A stretch of DNA of 64,000 nucleotides from Pelolinea sp. (GTDB taxonomy: Bacteria > Chloroflexota > Anaerolineae > Anaerolineales > Anaerolineaceae), in assembly GCA_012797975.1 (NCBI GenBank), contig JAAZOD010000023.1:1-64000 (forward strand), in the 5' to 3' direction. Shown one piece after another: positions 24,992 through 34,619 of this stretch. The notes below the pieces were generated by a model. The model did no database searches. It was not told the DNA's origin and worked only from the letters and a program-made list of their open reading frames with translations. How positions within the stretch are numbered: position 1 is the first letter of the stretch; every line of letters begins with the position of its first letter. Made by a program: the position numbers and the translations under genes.

Positions 24992-26155
24992 ATGGATCCA
25001 CAAGACTTCACAGGTTCAAATGCAGGAAAAGTTATAGATTGCAAAAAAGGGTATTGGGCTTTCATTCCAAATCCCTTACCCCCTGCAATAAATTGGTCAT
25101 TGCATTTAATTTCGGAATTGACCGAAGCAGAACGGGCCCTGAGTCGTATGTCTGGCCTGATCGATTCATTCCCATTTCCAAAGATATTGGAGCAACCTTT
25201 TATCCGCAGTGAAGCGGTTATTTCATCTCGAATTGAAGGAACGCATGCATCGTTAATAGATATCTACGCTTATGAAGCAAAACAGCTTTCCTTTTTTGAA
25301 TCCACGGATGATGTTCGAGAGGTACATAATTACGTGCGTGCCATGCAATATGGTGTTGAACGCCTCCAATCTCTTCCGCTCAGTCTACGCTTCATACGAG
25401 AGTTGCATGCCAAGTTGATGGAAAATGTGCGGGGAGGAAAACTTACACCAGGAGAGTTTCGCCGAACCCAAAATTGGATTGGTCCAGCTGGAAGCACACT
25501 TTCCAATGCCGCTTATGTTCCCCCACCGGTTGAGGAAATGCACCAAACCTTGGAAGATTTGGAAGGGTTCATTTATACATCCTCTGAGATTCCCCCTCTT
25601 ATCCGTATTGGATTGATCCATTATCAGTTTGAAGCCATTCATCCTTTTCTGGACGGAAATGGTAGAGTGGGGCGGCTATTGATCTCTCTTTTATTCTATG
25701 AATGGGGTTTGTTATCGAAGCCATTGTTGAATTTAAGCACATATATTGAAAAACATCGTACTGATTATTACAACTTGTTATTGGGTATTTCTCAGAAAAA
25801 CCGATGGGAAGAATGGTTGTGTTTTTTCTTGCGTGGCATAAGAGAGCAGGCAGAACATGGTGTTTTTCATATCCAGCAATTGCAAGCTTTACGGATGCAA
25901 TACCAGGCTATTGCTGAACATGACCGCAATTCAGAGCGTATGGCACTTGTGCTTGATTTCTTATTTACCCGTCCCATCTTTTCCATAAATCAATTGTCAA
26001 ATATCCTTGAAATCCCGTTTAAAACTGCCAACGACTATGTTGGAAAACTGGTTCAATTGAACCTGCTTCAAGAAACAACTGGGAAAACACGGAATCGCAT
26101 CTTTATTGCAAAAACGATTCTTGATATGCTTCAAAATCTTGAGAGCAAGCGGTAA
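24992..26155 (+). CDS. Fic family AMP-transferase, class II
   Basis: 387 residues. A Fic_N domain comes first, with an internal inhibitory helix motif SSRIEG (S/TxxxE-G/N pattern, around residue 80), then a complete catalytic motif HPFLDGNGRVGR (around 212-223), then a C-terminal winged-helix-like region (about 310-370, SINQLSNILEIPFKTANDYV). Fic enzymes transfer AMP from ATP to Ser, Thr or Tyr of a target; the Glu of the inhibitory helix blocks this until released. The C-terminal domain could bind the repeated sites upstream and autoregulate. A TTG at 24977 is in frame; the ATG at 24992 is preferred. No antitoxin gene is seen. Confidence 0.92.
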   Translation: MDPQDFTGSNAGKVIDCKKGYWAFIPNPLPPAINWSLHLISELTEAERALSRMSGLIDSFPFPKILEQPFIRSEAVISSRIEGTHASLIDIYAYEAKQLSFFESTDDVREVHNYVRAMQYGVERLQSLPLSLRFIRELHAKLMENVRGGKLTPGEFRRTQNWIGPAGSTLSNAAYVPPPVEEMHQTLEDLEGFIYTSSEIPPLIRIGLIHYQFEAIHPFLDGNGRVGRLLISLLFYEWGLLSKPLLNLSTYIEKHRTDYYNLLLGISQKNRWEEWLCFFLRGIREQAEHGVFHIQQLQALRMQYQAIAEHDRNSERMALVLDFLFTRPIFSINQLSNILEIPFKTANDYVGKLVQLNLLQETTGKTRNRIFIAKTILDMLQNLESKR

Positions 26156-26160
26156 ATATT

Positions 26161-26583
26161 TCATTCATCCAAATCGAATTGCCGTCGCTCATGTTTTTTC
26201 TGCGCCCGCCGGCGTTTATGCTGCAATCGGCGTTCCACGGATAAGCGGCTGGGAGTCGTGGCGCGCCGGGTGCGGGGCGGCTGGGCGGCCTCCCGCAGGA
26301 GCATCATCAGTTTATTCAAGGCATCCTCTTTGTTCGCTTCCTGGGTGCGCTGGCGGCTTGACGTGATCACCAATTCCCCTTCCTTGTTCATGCGTTTCCC
26401 GGCCAATTTCATCAATCGTTCGCGCACCGGCTCCGGCAGAGAAGGGCTATGGGCAGCATTGAAGCGCAGCTCCACCGCCGTGGCAACCTTATTGACATTT
26501 TGCCCGCCCGGACCTGAGGAATGGAAAAAAGCATAACGGATTTCGTTCTCATCCAGCGAAATCGCAGATGTGATCGTGATCAT
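26161..26583 (-). CDS. arfB: Alternative ribosome-rescue factor (peptidyl-tRNA hydrolase ArfB)
   Basis: 140 residues. The catalytic GGQ motif lies in SSGPGGQNVNKVATAVELRF (about 27-46), and a basic tail rich in Arg and Lys (RVERRLQHKRRRAQKKHERR-like, last 35 residues) would enter the mRNA channel. This is the YaeJ/ArfB pattern: release of peptides from ribosomes stalled without a stop codon. It has no RF1/2 codon-recognition domain. It is convergent with fic, 5 bp apart. Confidence 0.93.
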   Translation of the reverse strand: MITITSAISLDENEIRYAFFHSSGPGGQNVNKVATAVELRFNAAHSPSLPEPVRERLMKLAGKRMNKEGELVITSSRQRTQEANKEDALNKLMMLLREAAQPPRTRRATTPSRLSVERRLQHKRRRAQKKHERRQFDLDE

Positions 26584-26718
26584 GGCCTTAGTATATCAGC
26601 CGATGCCAGCTAGCGTGGATTTCCTGGTGATTCTGATGCGGTGTTTTTTTCTTTACTCCTTGTATAATGATAATGAAGAAGCACGAATTGAAAATCATTA
26701 ATATTTTGGAGGTACTAA

Positions 26719-27054
26719 ATGGCTGCGAAATTCGAACTCAAGAAGAATAAAAAAGGAGAATTCACCTTTAACCTGAAAGCTCCCAATGGGCGCATCATCT
26801 TGACCAGCGAGCAATATATCAGCAAATCCGGCGCTTTGAACGGCATCGACTCGGTGAAAAAGAACTGCAAAACCGATGGCGCCTTTGAGCGGCTGGAATC
26901 CAAAAAACATGAACCCTATTTTGTGCTGAAAGCCAAAAACAAGGAGATCATCGGCAAGAGCGAAACCTACTCATCCAAAGCCGGGATGGAAAACGGCATC
27001 GCTTCGGTGAAGGAAAACGCGCCATCCGCAGAGGTCAAAGACCTGACGGAATAG
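26719..27054 (+). CDS. DUF1508 (YegP-type) tandem-repeat protein
   Basis: 111 residues made of two DUF1508 repeats: FNLKAPNGRIILTSEQYISKSGALNGIDSV and FVLKAKNKEIIGKSETYSSKAGMENGIASV, at about 15-45 and 64-94. The YegP fold is small and abundant in bacteria; its role is unknown. It has a strong ribosome site, GGAGG, 6 nt before the ATG, and an extended -10-like TGTATAATG upstream. A terminator follows at 27094. Confidence 0.92.
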   Translation: MAAKFELKKNKKGEFTFNLKAPNGRIILTSEQYISKSGALNGIDSVKKNCKTDGAFERLESKKHEPYFVLKAKNKEIIGKSETYSSKAGMENGIASVKENAPSAEVKDLTE

Positions 27055-27093
27055 GGTTTTTCCGGCTTTTCAATGGAATAGTTTTTGGTGATA

Positions 27094-27133
27094 ACGCACG
27101 TGCCGTGCGATAGGTGGCATGTGCGTTTTTTTA
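27094..27133 (+). terminator. Terminator after the DUF1508 gene
   Basis: ACGCACGTGCC (27094-27104) pairs with GGCATGTGCGT (27116-27126) with one G-U pair, followed by seven T. Confidence 0.85.
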
Positions 27134-27156
27134 TCAGCACAAGAATCTGTGCTGAT
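27133..27156 (+). repeat. Second perfect hairpin directly after the terminator
   Basis: ATCAGCACA and TGTGCTGAT form a perfect 9-bp stem with loop AGAATC. It starts where the T tract of the preceding terminator ends and has no T tract of its own. It could be a transcript-stabilising or regulatory structure in the leader of the transaldolase gene. Confidence 0.5.
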
Positions 27157-27214
27157 TCCCTTATGCCTTGATCTGTGCAGGTTATAATAAAACTCACATT
27201 CAAGGAGAACTTCC

Positions 27215-27853
27215 ATGACCATTTTTGTTGATTCTGCCATCATCGAAGAAGTGCAGCAGGCGGCCAGTTGGGGCTGGATCGGCGGCGCCACCACCAATCC
27301 AAGCTTGCTGGCAAAAAGTCCCCTGCCACCCCGTGAAACCCTGCAGAAAATGGCGGAAATACTGGATGGTTATATCTTTTATCAACTCATCGCTCCTACA
27401 CTGGAGGGGATGGTGCACGAAGCGCTGGAGGCACATCACATTTTACAGGACCAGCTCGTCTTGAAGATCCCGGCCACCACCCTGGGTTTTCAGGTGGCCG
27501 CCCGATTGTCGGATGATTACTGCTGCTCCATCACAGCCATTTTTGCCCCCGAGCAGGCATTGCTGGCGCAAGCTTGCGGCGCACGCTACGCCATTTATTA
27601 TCACAACCGCGCCAAACAATGGATGCCGGATGGCGCGGAACTGGGTCCAAAAATGGTGCACCTGCTTGCGGGGTATGAGAATATTGAAGTGATGGCCGCC
27701 AGCTTTAAAACAAAACAGGAAGTGCTTAAGGCGGCCAGCGCCGGTGTGAAACATCTAACCATAAAATTCGACCTTTTGAAGAGTCTGGCCGATAATGAAT
27801 TTTCGCAAAAAGCGATGGATGATTTCAATGCCACAGGATGTGGTATCGTTTAG
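27215..27853 (+). CDS. Transaldolase-family protein (fructose-6-phosphate aldolase type)
   Basis: 212 residues, matching the short TalC/FSA subfamily. The start MTIFVDSAIIEEV, the loop GATTNPSLLAK and LVLKIPATTLGFQVAARL, whose Lys should form the Schiff base, are typical. FSA-type enzymes cleave or form fructose 6-phosphate from dihydroxyacetone and glyceraldehyde 3-phosphate; some members are true transaldolases, and the sequence does not distinguish these. RBS AAGGAGAA precedes the ATG. galE begins 47 bp after the stop. Confidence 0.88.
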   Translation: MTIFVDSAIIEEVQQAASWGWIGGATTNPSLLAKSPLPPRETLQKMAEILDGYIFYQLIAPTLEGMVHEALEAHHILQDQLVLKIPATTLGFQVAARLSDDYCCSITAIFAPEQALLAQACGARYAIYYHNRAKQWMPDGAELGPKMVHLLAGYENIEVMAASFKTKQEVLKAASAGVKHLTIKFDLLKSLADNEFSQKAMDDFNATGCGIV

Positions 27854-27900
27854 CCAATGCAAGAGATCATGAATTTAAAAACAATCTGTCTGGAGGGATC

Positions 27901-28914
27901 ATGAAATATCTCATCACCGGCGGTGCTGGCTATATTGGCAGCACCATTTGCTCTGTACTCGAAGATAACGGGCATACCCCCATTATTCTCGATTCTTTGA
28001 TAACCGGCCGTCCGGAATTCACCAAGGATCGCATATTCTATCGGGGAGATATTGCCGACAAAGCACTGGTGCAGGGTATTTTTGAGGACCATCCCGACAT
28101 TCAGGCCACCATCCACTGCGCTGCTCTGATCGTGGTGCCCGAATCGACCCAGAAACCTTACGAGTACTATCGCGAAAATGTGGGCAAATCGCTGGAACTT
28201 TTCCATTCGCTGCACGCCGCTGGCTGCAAGCGGGTGGTGTTCAGTTCCTCCGCTTCCATTTATGATACGGTGCCCGGTTTCATGGTAACCGAAAACTCAC
28301 CCCTCAACCCAACCAATCCTTATGCGCGCACGAAAATGGTCATGGAAATGGTTTTGAAGGATTTTTGCCAGGCCTACGGAATGCATGGCATTGCGCTGCG
28401 CTATTTCAACCCTATCGGCGCTGATCCAAAAATGCGTTCTGGGCTGCACGTGCAGAATCCTTCGCATGTGTTGGCAAAATTGGTGGAAGTGCAGCTTGGA
28501 CGGTTGCCAGAATTTTTGATCACCGGCACCGATTACCCCACCCGAGATGGAACTGGCATTCGCGACTATATCCACATTTGGGACCTGGTGCGCGCCCATC
28601 TGCTGGCCGTTGCCGATTTTGACAGCGTCTTTGAACGTGCGGGAAATCCCGCAGAGAATTACCTGGTGGTCAACCTGGGGTCAGGGAATGGCGTGACCGT
28701 GCGCGAGCTGGTGACCGCTTTCGAAAAAGTCATCGGTCAACCCATCAAAAAACGCGAAGCGCCTCGCCGCCCCGGAGATTCTGCCGGATCGTATGCAAAT
28801 GCCGATTTAGCAGCCAAACTTTTGAAATGGAAGACCGAGCTCACCGTCGAACAGGGAATTGCGGATGCCCTTCAATGGGGCGCCATTCGTGATCAGGTGC
28901 TGCATTACTCCTGA
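27901..28914 (+). CDS. galE: UDP-glucose 4-epimerase
   Basis: 337 residues of the extended SDR family. The NAD-binding GGAGYIGS is at 7-14 and the catalytic YARTK in the middle, followed by the UDP-sugar-binding RYFNPIGA and RDYIHIWDLVRAH. It interconverts UDP-glucose and UDP-galactose for glycan synthesis. In-frame starts lie upstream, but GGAGGGATC before the ATG at 27901 decides. The 3' end overlaps the convergent holA by 10 bp. Confidence 0.93.
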   Translation: MKYLITGGAGYIGSTICSVLEDNGHTPIILDSLITGRPEFTKDRIFYRGDIADKALVQGIFEDHPDIQATIHCAALIVVPESTQKPYEYYRENVGKSLELFHSLHAAGCKRVVFSSSASIYDTVPGFMVTENSPLNPTNPYARTKMVMEMVLKDFCQAYGMHGIALRYFNPIGADPKMRSGLHVQNPSHVLAKLVEVQLGRLPEFLITGTDYPTRDGTGIRDYIHIWDLVRAHLLAVADFDSVFERAGNPAENYLVVNLGSGNGVTVRELVTAFEKVIGQPIKKREAPRRPGDSAGSYANADLAAKLLKWKTELTVEQGIADALQWGAIRDQVLHYS

Positions 28915-29957
28915 AGCATGGTGTTGCCGGTATTTTCAAAAAAAATTAATTCCAAACCGACTTCCGGAGTGATATTCCCGCGTTTCACATCTCCGTCCAT
29001 GTCATAAAGGGCATGGTAGATGTGTTCCAGTTCTTCCATGGTAAAGCGTTTGCTTTGCGGGATGATTTTTTGAACCACAAAGTTGCTCTCGTGCAATTTT
29101 TCGGCTACGGCCGAAGCAGGGCCTTCCTGTAGCGCTTCCTTAACCAGCAGTAGCAGGCGAAATTGGCGCACGATCATGGGAAACACACGCGCATAATCTT
29201 GATTGGCGAACATTAATTTCAAGTGATGCAGCGCCCGCGGCGCATCGCCCAGCGCAAAAGCATCCACCATGGCAAACACATCTTCTTCCGGGATCGCACT
29301 GCACAGCAGGTGAACATCTTCAACGGAGATGGTTCGTTCGCCATTTGCAAAGGTGCACAGTTTTTTCACTTCCTGCCTGATGAGCAGGGTGTCACCTGCC
29401 GCCAATCGGGCCAGCTCCTCGGCTGCCCGTTTTTCGATCGTTCCCCCTTCCTTTTCGGCCATCTGGATGACACGTGCGGGCAGTTCCCACTGTGAGGGGA
29501 TGCGAAACTCCTTGAAGCAATACCCATCCTCTTTTCTGGCTGCCCATTGTTCAAACCAATGATGGTCAGCATAGGATTTCCACATCCATTCTTTGTTCTT
29601 CTTCACCATAATGGTGGGAAATAACAGCACCAGAATTGTGGTGGGGGGAACGTTCTCCACAATCTTTTGCCAGCGTTCGAGTTCTTTTTTTTCATGGATA
29701 CGGACCAAAGGATCGGTATAGATCACCAGCCGCTTTTCCACTCCAAACGGAAATAGGCCAATGTTTTTGACCAATTCGTCCAAAGCATCCGTTTGCCCAT
29801 TGAGCCGCGCAATATTAAGATCCGCCATGTCAGGGTTTTCCACCCTGTGGATCATGGCATTTTCCGCTGCCTGCAGCCTATCCAGGTCATCACCAAGGAA
29901 GAGATATACAGAACATCCTTCCTTGATGCCCAATTCGGCAAGTTCCTTTTCCTGCAT
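28905..29957 (-). CDS. holA: DNA polymerase III delta subunit
   Basis: Clamp-loader subunit that opens the DnaN ring. 350 residues. An N-terminal AAA-like region starts with VYLFLGDDLDRLQAAENAM; EEDVFAMVDAFALGDAPRALHHL in the collar region and the lysine-rich QSKRFTMEELEHIYHAL near the end follow the HolA pattern. It is the last gene of a leftward run radA - small protein - holA; only 4 bp separate it from the preceding gene. Confidence 0.88.
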   Translation of the reverse strand: MQEKELAELGIKEGCSVYLFLGDDLDRLQAAENAMIHRVENPDMADLNIARLNGQTDALDELVKNIGLFPFGVEKRLVIYTDPLVRIHEKKELERWQKIVENVPPTTILVLLFPTIMVKKNKEWMWKSYADHHWFEQWAARKEDGYCFKEFRIPSQWELPARVIQMAEKEGGTIEKRAAEELARLAAGDTLLIRQEVKKLCTFANGERTISVEDVHLLCSAIPEEDVFAMVDAFALGDAPRALHHLKLMFANQDYARVFPMIVRQFRLLLLVKEALQEGPASAVAEKLHESNFVVQKIIPQSKRFTMEELEHIYHALYDMDGDVKRGNITPEVGLELIFFENTGNTMLQE

Positions 29958-29961
29958 TTCC

Positions 29962-30480
29962 TTAGCCAGCCTTGAACTCTGTGGTCACGCGATGGACCAC
30001 CCATCCATTCGGTTTATAACAGCGCACTTCTCGCACCAGCATATTTTTCACATGGTCTGTAGAAACGGCCTTTTCTTGCAACAATGGACCAGCCGGCCGG
30101 GCCGCTTCAAAACCAATCACCGCCAGCAATGCCGCCAGTGGCAGCCGTAAAATCTTCTTGTGAAAATCCTTTCCCGCTCCCGACATTGCCAGCCAGGCCA
30201 GCCCACCTGACACGACAATGCTGGGTACCAGATTGGAACCGCAGTTCTCATGGATCGCCAGACCGGTTTCACCGGCCTGCATGCGCTGCAGAGCTTCACG
30301 AGCGCTTTCAAAAATCAAGCCTGTTGGCACTTCCCCAAGCAACCAGAAACCACCCGCATCAGAGAATCCGCTCACTCTGGCACGCACGCCCTTGGTTTCC
30401 AGCACATGCAGAGTAGCATGCTCCAAAGCATGATTGGAGCGAACCTTCCACACCGGGTTTGTTTCCAGGATTGCTTCCAT
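29962..30480 (-). CDS. Conserved small protein, DUF6391-like
   Basis: 172 residues. The N-terminus carries RSNHALEHATLHVLE, a pattern I associate with the DUF6391 family of cyanobacteria and Chloroflexota. A hydrophobic stretch at about 95-120 (VPSIVVSGGLAWLAM and LPLAALLAVIGFEA) suggests one or two membrane segments. No function is known. It lies between radA and holA with spacings of 17 and 4 bp, so it is in the same transcriptional unit. RBS GAGAGG is present. Confidence 0.72.
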   Translation of the reverse strand: MEAILETNPVWKVRSNHALEHATLHVLETKGVRARVSGFSDAGGFWLLGEVPTGLIFESAREALQRMQAGETGLAIHENCGSNLVPSIVVSGGLAWLAMSGAGKDFHKKILRLPLAALLAVIGFEAARPAGPLLQEKAVSTDHVKNMLVREVRCYKPNGWVVHRVTTEFKAG

Positions 30481-30497
30481 TTCTAACCTCTCTCGAT

Positions 30498-31892
30498 TTA
30501 TTGGTTAATGGCTGATTGTACCGCATCCATCAGCGAACGGGCTTCGACGATCTGGATACCGGTCGGCAATTTTTCAGTTTTCCTCATCCGTTGGGGGATG
30601 ATGGCCTTGGTGAAACCCATCTTTTCAGCTTCTTTCAAACGGGCGGTCATCTGGTTTACCCAGCGCAGCTCGCCCGATAACCCTACTTCACCAATCAACA
30701 CCATTTCTGGATTCACGGCTTTGTCAAGATAGGAAGATGCGATGGCAGTGGCGATCGCCAGATCGGCGGCCGGCTCATCCACGGCGAATCCACCGACCAC
30801 ATTCACAAAAACGTCCTGGTCAAACAGCTTCAGCCGGTTGCATCGGGTGAGCACTGCTACCACCAGCAAAAGCCGGTTGAAATCAACCCCGTTGGAAGTG
30901 CGGCGGGGGTTGCCAAAATTGGTAGTGCTGGTCAACCCCTGTATCTCGATCAACAGCGGGCGGGTGCCTTCCATGGCTACTGCCACTGCAGAACCGGGGG
31001 TATTCTGCATGCGCTCTGCCAGAAATACTTCCGATGGATTGGCAACTTCCAGCATACCCGCCTCGCGCATCTCGAAAACGCCCACCTCCGAGGTTGGCCC
31101 GAACCTGTTTTTCATTGAACGCAGGATGCGGTAGCTTTGGAATCGATCGCCTTCCAGCTGCAACACCGTATCCACGATATGCTCCAGCACGCGCGGCCCG
31201 GCGATCATACCTTCCTTGGTGACATGCCCGATCAGGAAAACAGTGGTTCCGCTGTTCTTCGCAAATTCGCGCAGTCGTGAGGCACATTCCCGCACCTGTG
31301 TGACCGAACCGGCACTGGAGGTAAAAGCATCCATCGCCATCGTTTGGATGGAATCCACGATCAAAAGCTGCGGTTTGACCAGCATGGCATGCGAAAGAAT
31401 GGCGTCCAGGTCTGTTTCCGTCAGCAAATACAGATGCGGTGGAAAAGTCGTTATTTTTTCGCCATTTCCTTTGGATAACAGGCGCTGGGCACGCATTTTA
31501 ATTTGCTGCCCTGATTCCTCGCCCGATACATACAGCACATTCCCTTTTTCGGCAAATTCCATGGCGGCTTGCAACAGCAGGGTCGATTTTCCGATCCCCG
31601 GATCACCCCCCACCAGAACGATCGAGCCGGGCACGATCCCTCCACCCAGCACCCGCGAAAATTCATGCATGCTCAATTCCCAGCGTTCGGTGTTTTCTGC
31701 GTGTATCTCATCCAGCCGCAACGCTTTGGAGGCGATCGAACTGGTACCTGCTTTCTTTTTTCCGTCCCCGGTGGGCTGTACCACTTCTTCCACCATGGAA
31801 TCCCATTCCCCGCATTGCGGGCAACGACCCAACGGCTTTACCGAAACCCGACCGCAGTTCTGGCATACGTAACGTGTCTCTACTCTGGTCAT
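30498..31892 (-). CDS. radA: DNA repair protein RadA (Sms)
   Basis: A RecA-related branch-migration helicase of 464 residues. The N-terminal C4 zinc finger is CQNCGRVSVKPLGRCPQCG. Walker A GGDPGIGKSTL is followed by the RadA-specific KNRFGPTSEVGVFEM, and the C-terminal third is a Lon-like domain (VNVVGGFAVDEPAADLAIA). It acts in recombination intermediates and DNA uptake, which fits comEC in the same window. It is downstream of clpC on the minus strand, a common bacterial order. Confidence 0.96.
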   Translation of the reverse strand: MTRVETRYVCQNCGRVSVKPLGRCPQCGEWDSMVEEVVQPTGDGKKKAGTSSIASKALRLDEIHAENTERWELSMHEFSRVLGGGIVPGSIVLVGGDPGIGKSTLLLQAAMEFAEKGNVLYVSGEESGQQIKMRAQRLLSKGNGEKITTFPPHLYLLTETDLDAILSHAMLVKPQLLIVDSIQTMAMDAFTSSAGSVTQVRECASRLREFAKNSGTTVFLIGHVTKEGMIAGPRVLEHIVDTVLQLEGDRFQSYRILRSMKNRFGPTSEVGVFEMREAGMLEVANPSEVFLAERMQNTPGSAVAVAMEGTRPLLIEIQGLTSTTNFGNPRRTSNGVDFNRLLLVVAVLTRCNRLKLFDQDVFVNVVGGFAVDEPAADLAIATAIASSYLDKAVNPEMVLIGEVGLSGELRWVNQMTARLKEAEKMGFTKAIIPQRMRKTEKLPTGIQIVEARSLMDAVQSAINQ

Positions 31893-31915
31893 ATCAATCT
31901 CTCTAAGTATAAAAC

Positions 31916-31949
31916 AGAAAAAAAGGAAGATGGTGTTCCATCTTCCTTT
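31916..31949 (-). terminator. Terminator between clpC and radA (minus strand)
   Basis: Read on the minus strand, AAAGGAAGATGG and CCATCTTCCTTT form a perfect 12-bp stem with loop AACA, followed by a T run. It ends the clpC message, so radA needs read-through or its own promoter. Confidence 0.88.
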
Positions 31950-31973
31950 CAGTTTTAGTTCGAATGAAAGGTA

Positions 31974-34514
31974 TTACGCACCCATTTTCAGGGCTTCTCC
32001 CTGGCCGGATATGTTTTCTTTGTCCTTCAGAAGGATAAAATTGCCCTCCTGATCAACATCCAGGAAAATATCATCTCCATCACGGAAGGTTTCTGCAAGA
32101 AGCGCATCGGATAATTTATCTTCGATTTCCAATTGAATTACCCGGCGGATCGGTCGGGCGCCCATATCAGGGTCATATCCCTTTTCCGCCAGCTTATCAA
32201 TGGCTGCCGGGCTGGCACGCAAGCGGATCTCCCGTTCGGACAGGCGCTTGGCAACCTTGACCAACTCCATTTCGGCGATCTGATGGATATGCTCTTTATT
32301 CAATGGATGGAACACGATCACGTTATCCAACCGGTTCAGAAACTCTGGGCGAAACGCTTTTTTCAGCGAATCAAGCAATTTTTCTCGAATATCTTTATAA
32401 ACCTGCTCTTCTTCTTTCTTGGTATCCTGTTCCAGAACGAAGCCCATACCCGATTGGCGTTTGATCAACTCTGCACCAATATTGGAAGTCATCACAATGA
32501 TGGCATTTCGGAAATTGACCTTGCGCCCATGCGCATCGGTGAGCTGCCCTTCTTCCAGGATCTGCAAAAGCGTATTGTGCACATCCGGATGTGCTTTCTC
32601 CACCTCATCAAAGACCACGATCGAATAGGGTCGCCTGCGAATGGCTTCGGTAAGCTGGCCGGCATCTTCGTAACCCACATATCCGGGTGGCGAGCCCATC
32701 AAACGGCTGACCGTGTGTTTTTCCATGTACTCTGACATATCCAATTGGATCAGCGCTTCTTCACTGCCAAACATGATGCGCGCCAGGGCTTTGGTCAATT
32801 CTGTTTTCCCAACTCCGGTAGGTCCAAGGAACATGAATGATCCGATCGGTCGTTTGGGATCTTTCAAACCGGCTCTTCCTCTGCGAACGGCTTTGGCAAT
32901 CTTTTCAATGGCTTCGTCCTGTCCCACGATCATTTCATGCAGTTCTTTTTCAAGGTTCAACAATCGCTGTGATTCTTCCTGGGCAAGCTGCATGATCGGC
33001 ACACCGGTCCACATAGAAACCAATTCCGCAATATCATCCGCTTTGACCACTGGGCTGCTGTCGCGATCCCACTGGTCGCGGATGGTATTGAGTTTTGCTT
33101 CCATATCTTTGATCTGGCCGGCAACCTCGAGCGCCAGTTCGTCTTCACCCGCTTCCATCAGGTTGGAATGTTTCGTTCGCAATTGGCGCAGTTCATCGGT
33201 GATCTGTTTGGTCACTTTTGCCGCGTCGCTCTTGTACATGCGAACACGCGAAGACGCTTCATCGATCAGGTCGATGGCTTTATCCGGCAGAAAGCGGTCT
33301 GTGATATAGCGCGCAGAAAGGTTGGTGGCTGCTTCCAACGCCTCGTCAGAGATCACCAGATGGTGGTGTTCCTCATAATTCTTGCGCACACCGCGCAAGA
33401 TCTCCAACGTTTCTTCCTTGGTAGGTTCGTTGACCACCACCGGCTGAAAACGCCTTTCCAGTGCCGCATCGCTTTCAATATTTTTGCGGTATTCATCCAG
33501 GGTGGTGGCACCCACCACCTGCAGTTCACCGCGCGAGAGGGCAGGTTTTAAAATGTTGGCGGCATCCACGGATGAACCGGCAGAACCGGCACCCACCAGC
33601 ATGTGGACCTCATCGATGAAAAGGATCGCATCCGACTTTTTCAATTCATCGATAACACGTTTCAAGCGCTCTTCAAATTGACCGCGGTACATTGTCCCGG
33701 CTACCAGCGAACCAACATCCAGCCGCAATACACGTTTTCCAAGCAGTGGGATGGGTACATTGCCTTCCACGATGCGCTGAGCCAAACCCTCTACAATGGC
33801 AGTTTTCCCTACGCCTGGCTCTCCGATGAGTGCGGGGTTGTTCTTGGTGCGTCGAGCCAGGATCTGGATGACGCGCTCGATTTCTTTTTCCCGCCCGATG
33901 ACGGGATCCAGTTTGTGTTCCTCTGCCTGGGTGGTGAGGTCAACCGCCAGTTGATCGACCAGGGGGGTCTTTTTTGAACGTTTCGAAAGAATGGGTGCTT
34001 CTTCGGGCATTTCCCCCATCTTCGAAAGTGGCGGCTGTTTTTGGTTGATCTCGCGTGTGATCTGGCGCCGCACCTGTTCAAAGGTAACGCCCAGCTTGTT
34101 CAACACGCTCTCGCATAAATCATCGTTGGAATTTACGATCGCCAGCAGAAGGTGTTCTGTGCTGATATAGCGGCTGCTCATTTTTTGAGCTTCCTCCAGC
34201 GATAGTGTGATCACCTTTTGCGCGTCAACAGACAGGTCGATGCGTCCTTCGTTGAAAGTGCCCATGCCGGTCAAGCGCAGCACCATTTCGCGCGCGCGTT
34301 CCAGCTCAACCCCTAATTCACGTAAAACGCGACCAGCCACCCCGTTGTTCTCCTGGATGAGACCCAGCAAAATATGTTCGGGGCGGATCTGTGGATGGTG
34401 GAATTGCTCGGCCTCTTGATGGGCCAGGCTTAACACCTGCCGCGAACTTTGTGTGAATTTTTCCAAACCAGACAACGAACTCTCCTTTTGAATGGAAGGC
34501 AGACCATCTTCCAT
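31974..34514 (-). CDS. clpC: ATP-dependent Clp protease ATPase subunit ClpC
   Basis: 846 residues. Two N-terminal Clp_N repeats come first (about 12-150). AAA-1 has Walker [10 protein letters not shown], and a middle domain with a UVR-like helix (about 440-480, [21 protein letters not shown]) follows. AAA-2 has [10 protein letters not shown], and the ClpB_D2 C-terminal domain comes last. The presence of the short middle domain identifies ClpC rather than ClpB. It unfolds proteins for ClpP; clpP is not in the window. I searched the upstream 105 bp for CtsR or CIRCE motifs and saw none. McsA/McsB are also not adjacent. Confidence 0.96.
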   Translation of the reverse strand: MEDGLPSIQKESSLSGLEKFTQSSRQVLSLAHQEAEQFHHPQIRPEHILLGLIQENNGVAGRVLRELGVELERAREMVLRLTGMGTFNEGRIDLSVDAQKVITLSLEEAQKMSSRYISTEHLLLAIVNSNDDLCESVLNKLGVTFEQVRRQITREINQKQPPLSKMGEMPEEAPILSKRSKKTPLVDQLAVDLTTQAEEHKLDPVIGREKEIERVIQILARRTKNNPALIGEPGVGKTAIVEGLAQRIVEGNVPIPLLGKRVLRLDVGSLVAGTMYRGQFEERLKRVIDELKKSDAILFIDEVHMLVGAGSAGSSVDAANILKPALSRGELQVVGATTLDEYRKNIESDAALERRFQPVVVNEPTKEETLEILRGVRKNYEEHHHLVISDEALEAATNLSARYITDRFLPDKAIDLIDEASSRVRMYKSDAAKVTKQITDELRQLRTKHSNLMEAGEDELALEVAGQIKDMEAKLNTIRDQWDRDSSPVVKADDIAELVSMWTGVPIMQLAQEESQRLLNLEKELHEMIVGQDEAIEKIAKAVRRGRAGLKDPKRPIGSFMFLGPTGVGKTELTKALARIMFGSEEALIQLDMSEYMEKHTVSRLMGSPPGYVGYEDAGQLTEAIRRRPYSIVVFDEVEKAHPDVHNTLLQILEEGQLTDAHGRKVNFRNAIIVMTSNIGAELIKRQSGMGFVLEQDTKKEEEQVYKDIREKLLDSLKKAFRPEFLNRLDNVIVFHPLNKEHIHQIAEMELVKVAKRLSEREIRLRASPAAIDKLAEKGYDPDMGARPIRRVIQLEIEDKLSDALLAETFRDGDDIFLDVDQEGNFILLKDKENISGQGEALKMGA

Positions 34515-34619
34515 CTGCTCTCTTTCCTTTGTATCAGGATTGTACCAAAGAAAGCATAAGAAATAGATCAGAATAGCTTTTTGGTGCTTTTTGCAGATAC
34601 GGGGAAAATGGAACGACCT

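Noticed and set aside
34515-34619. CtsR or CIRCE operator before clpC
   Set aside because: Neither the AGGTCAAA-type repeat nor TTAGCACTC-N9-GAGTGCTAA is present.
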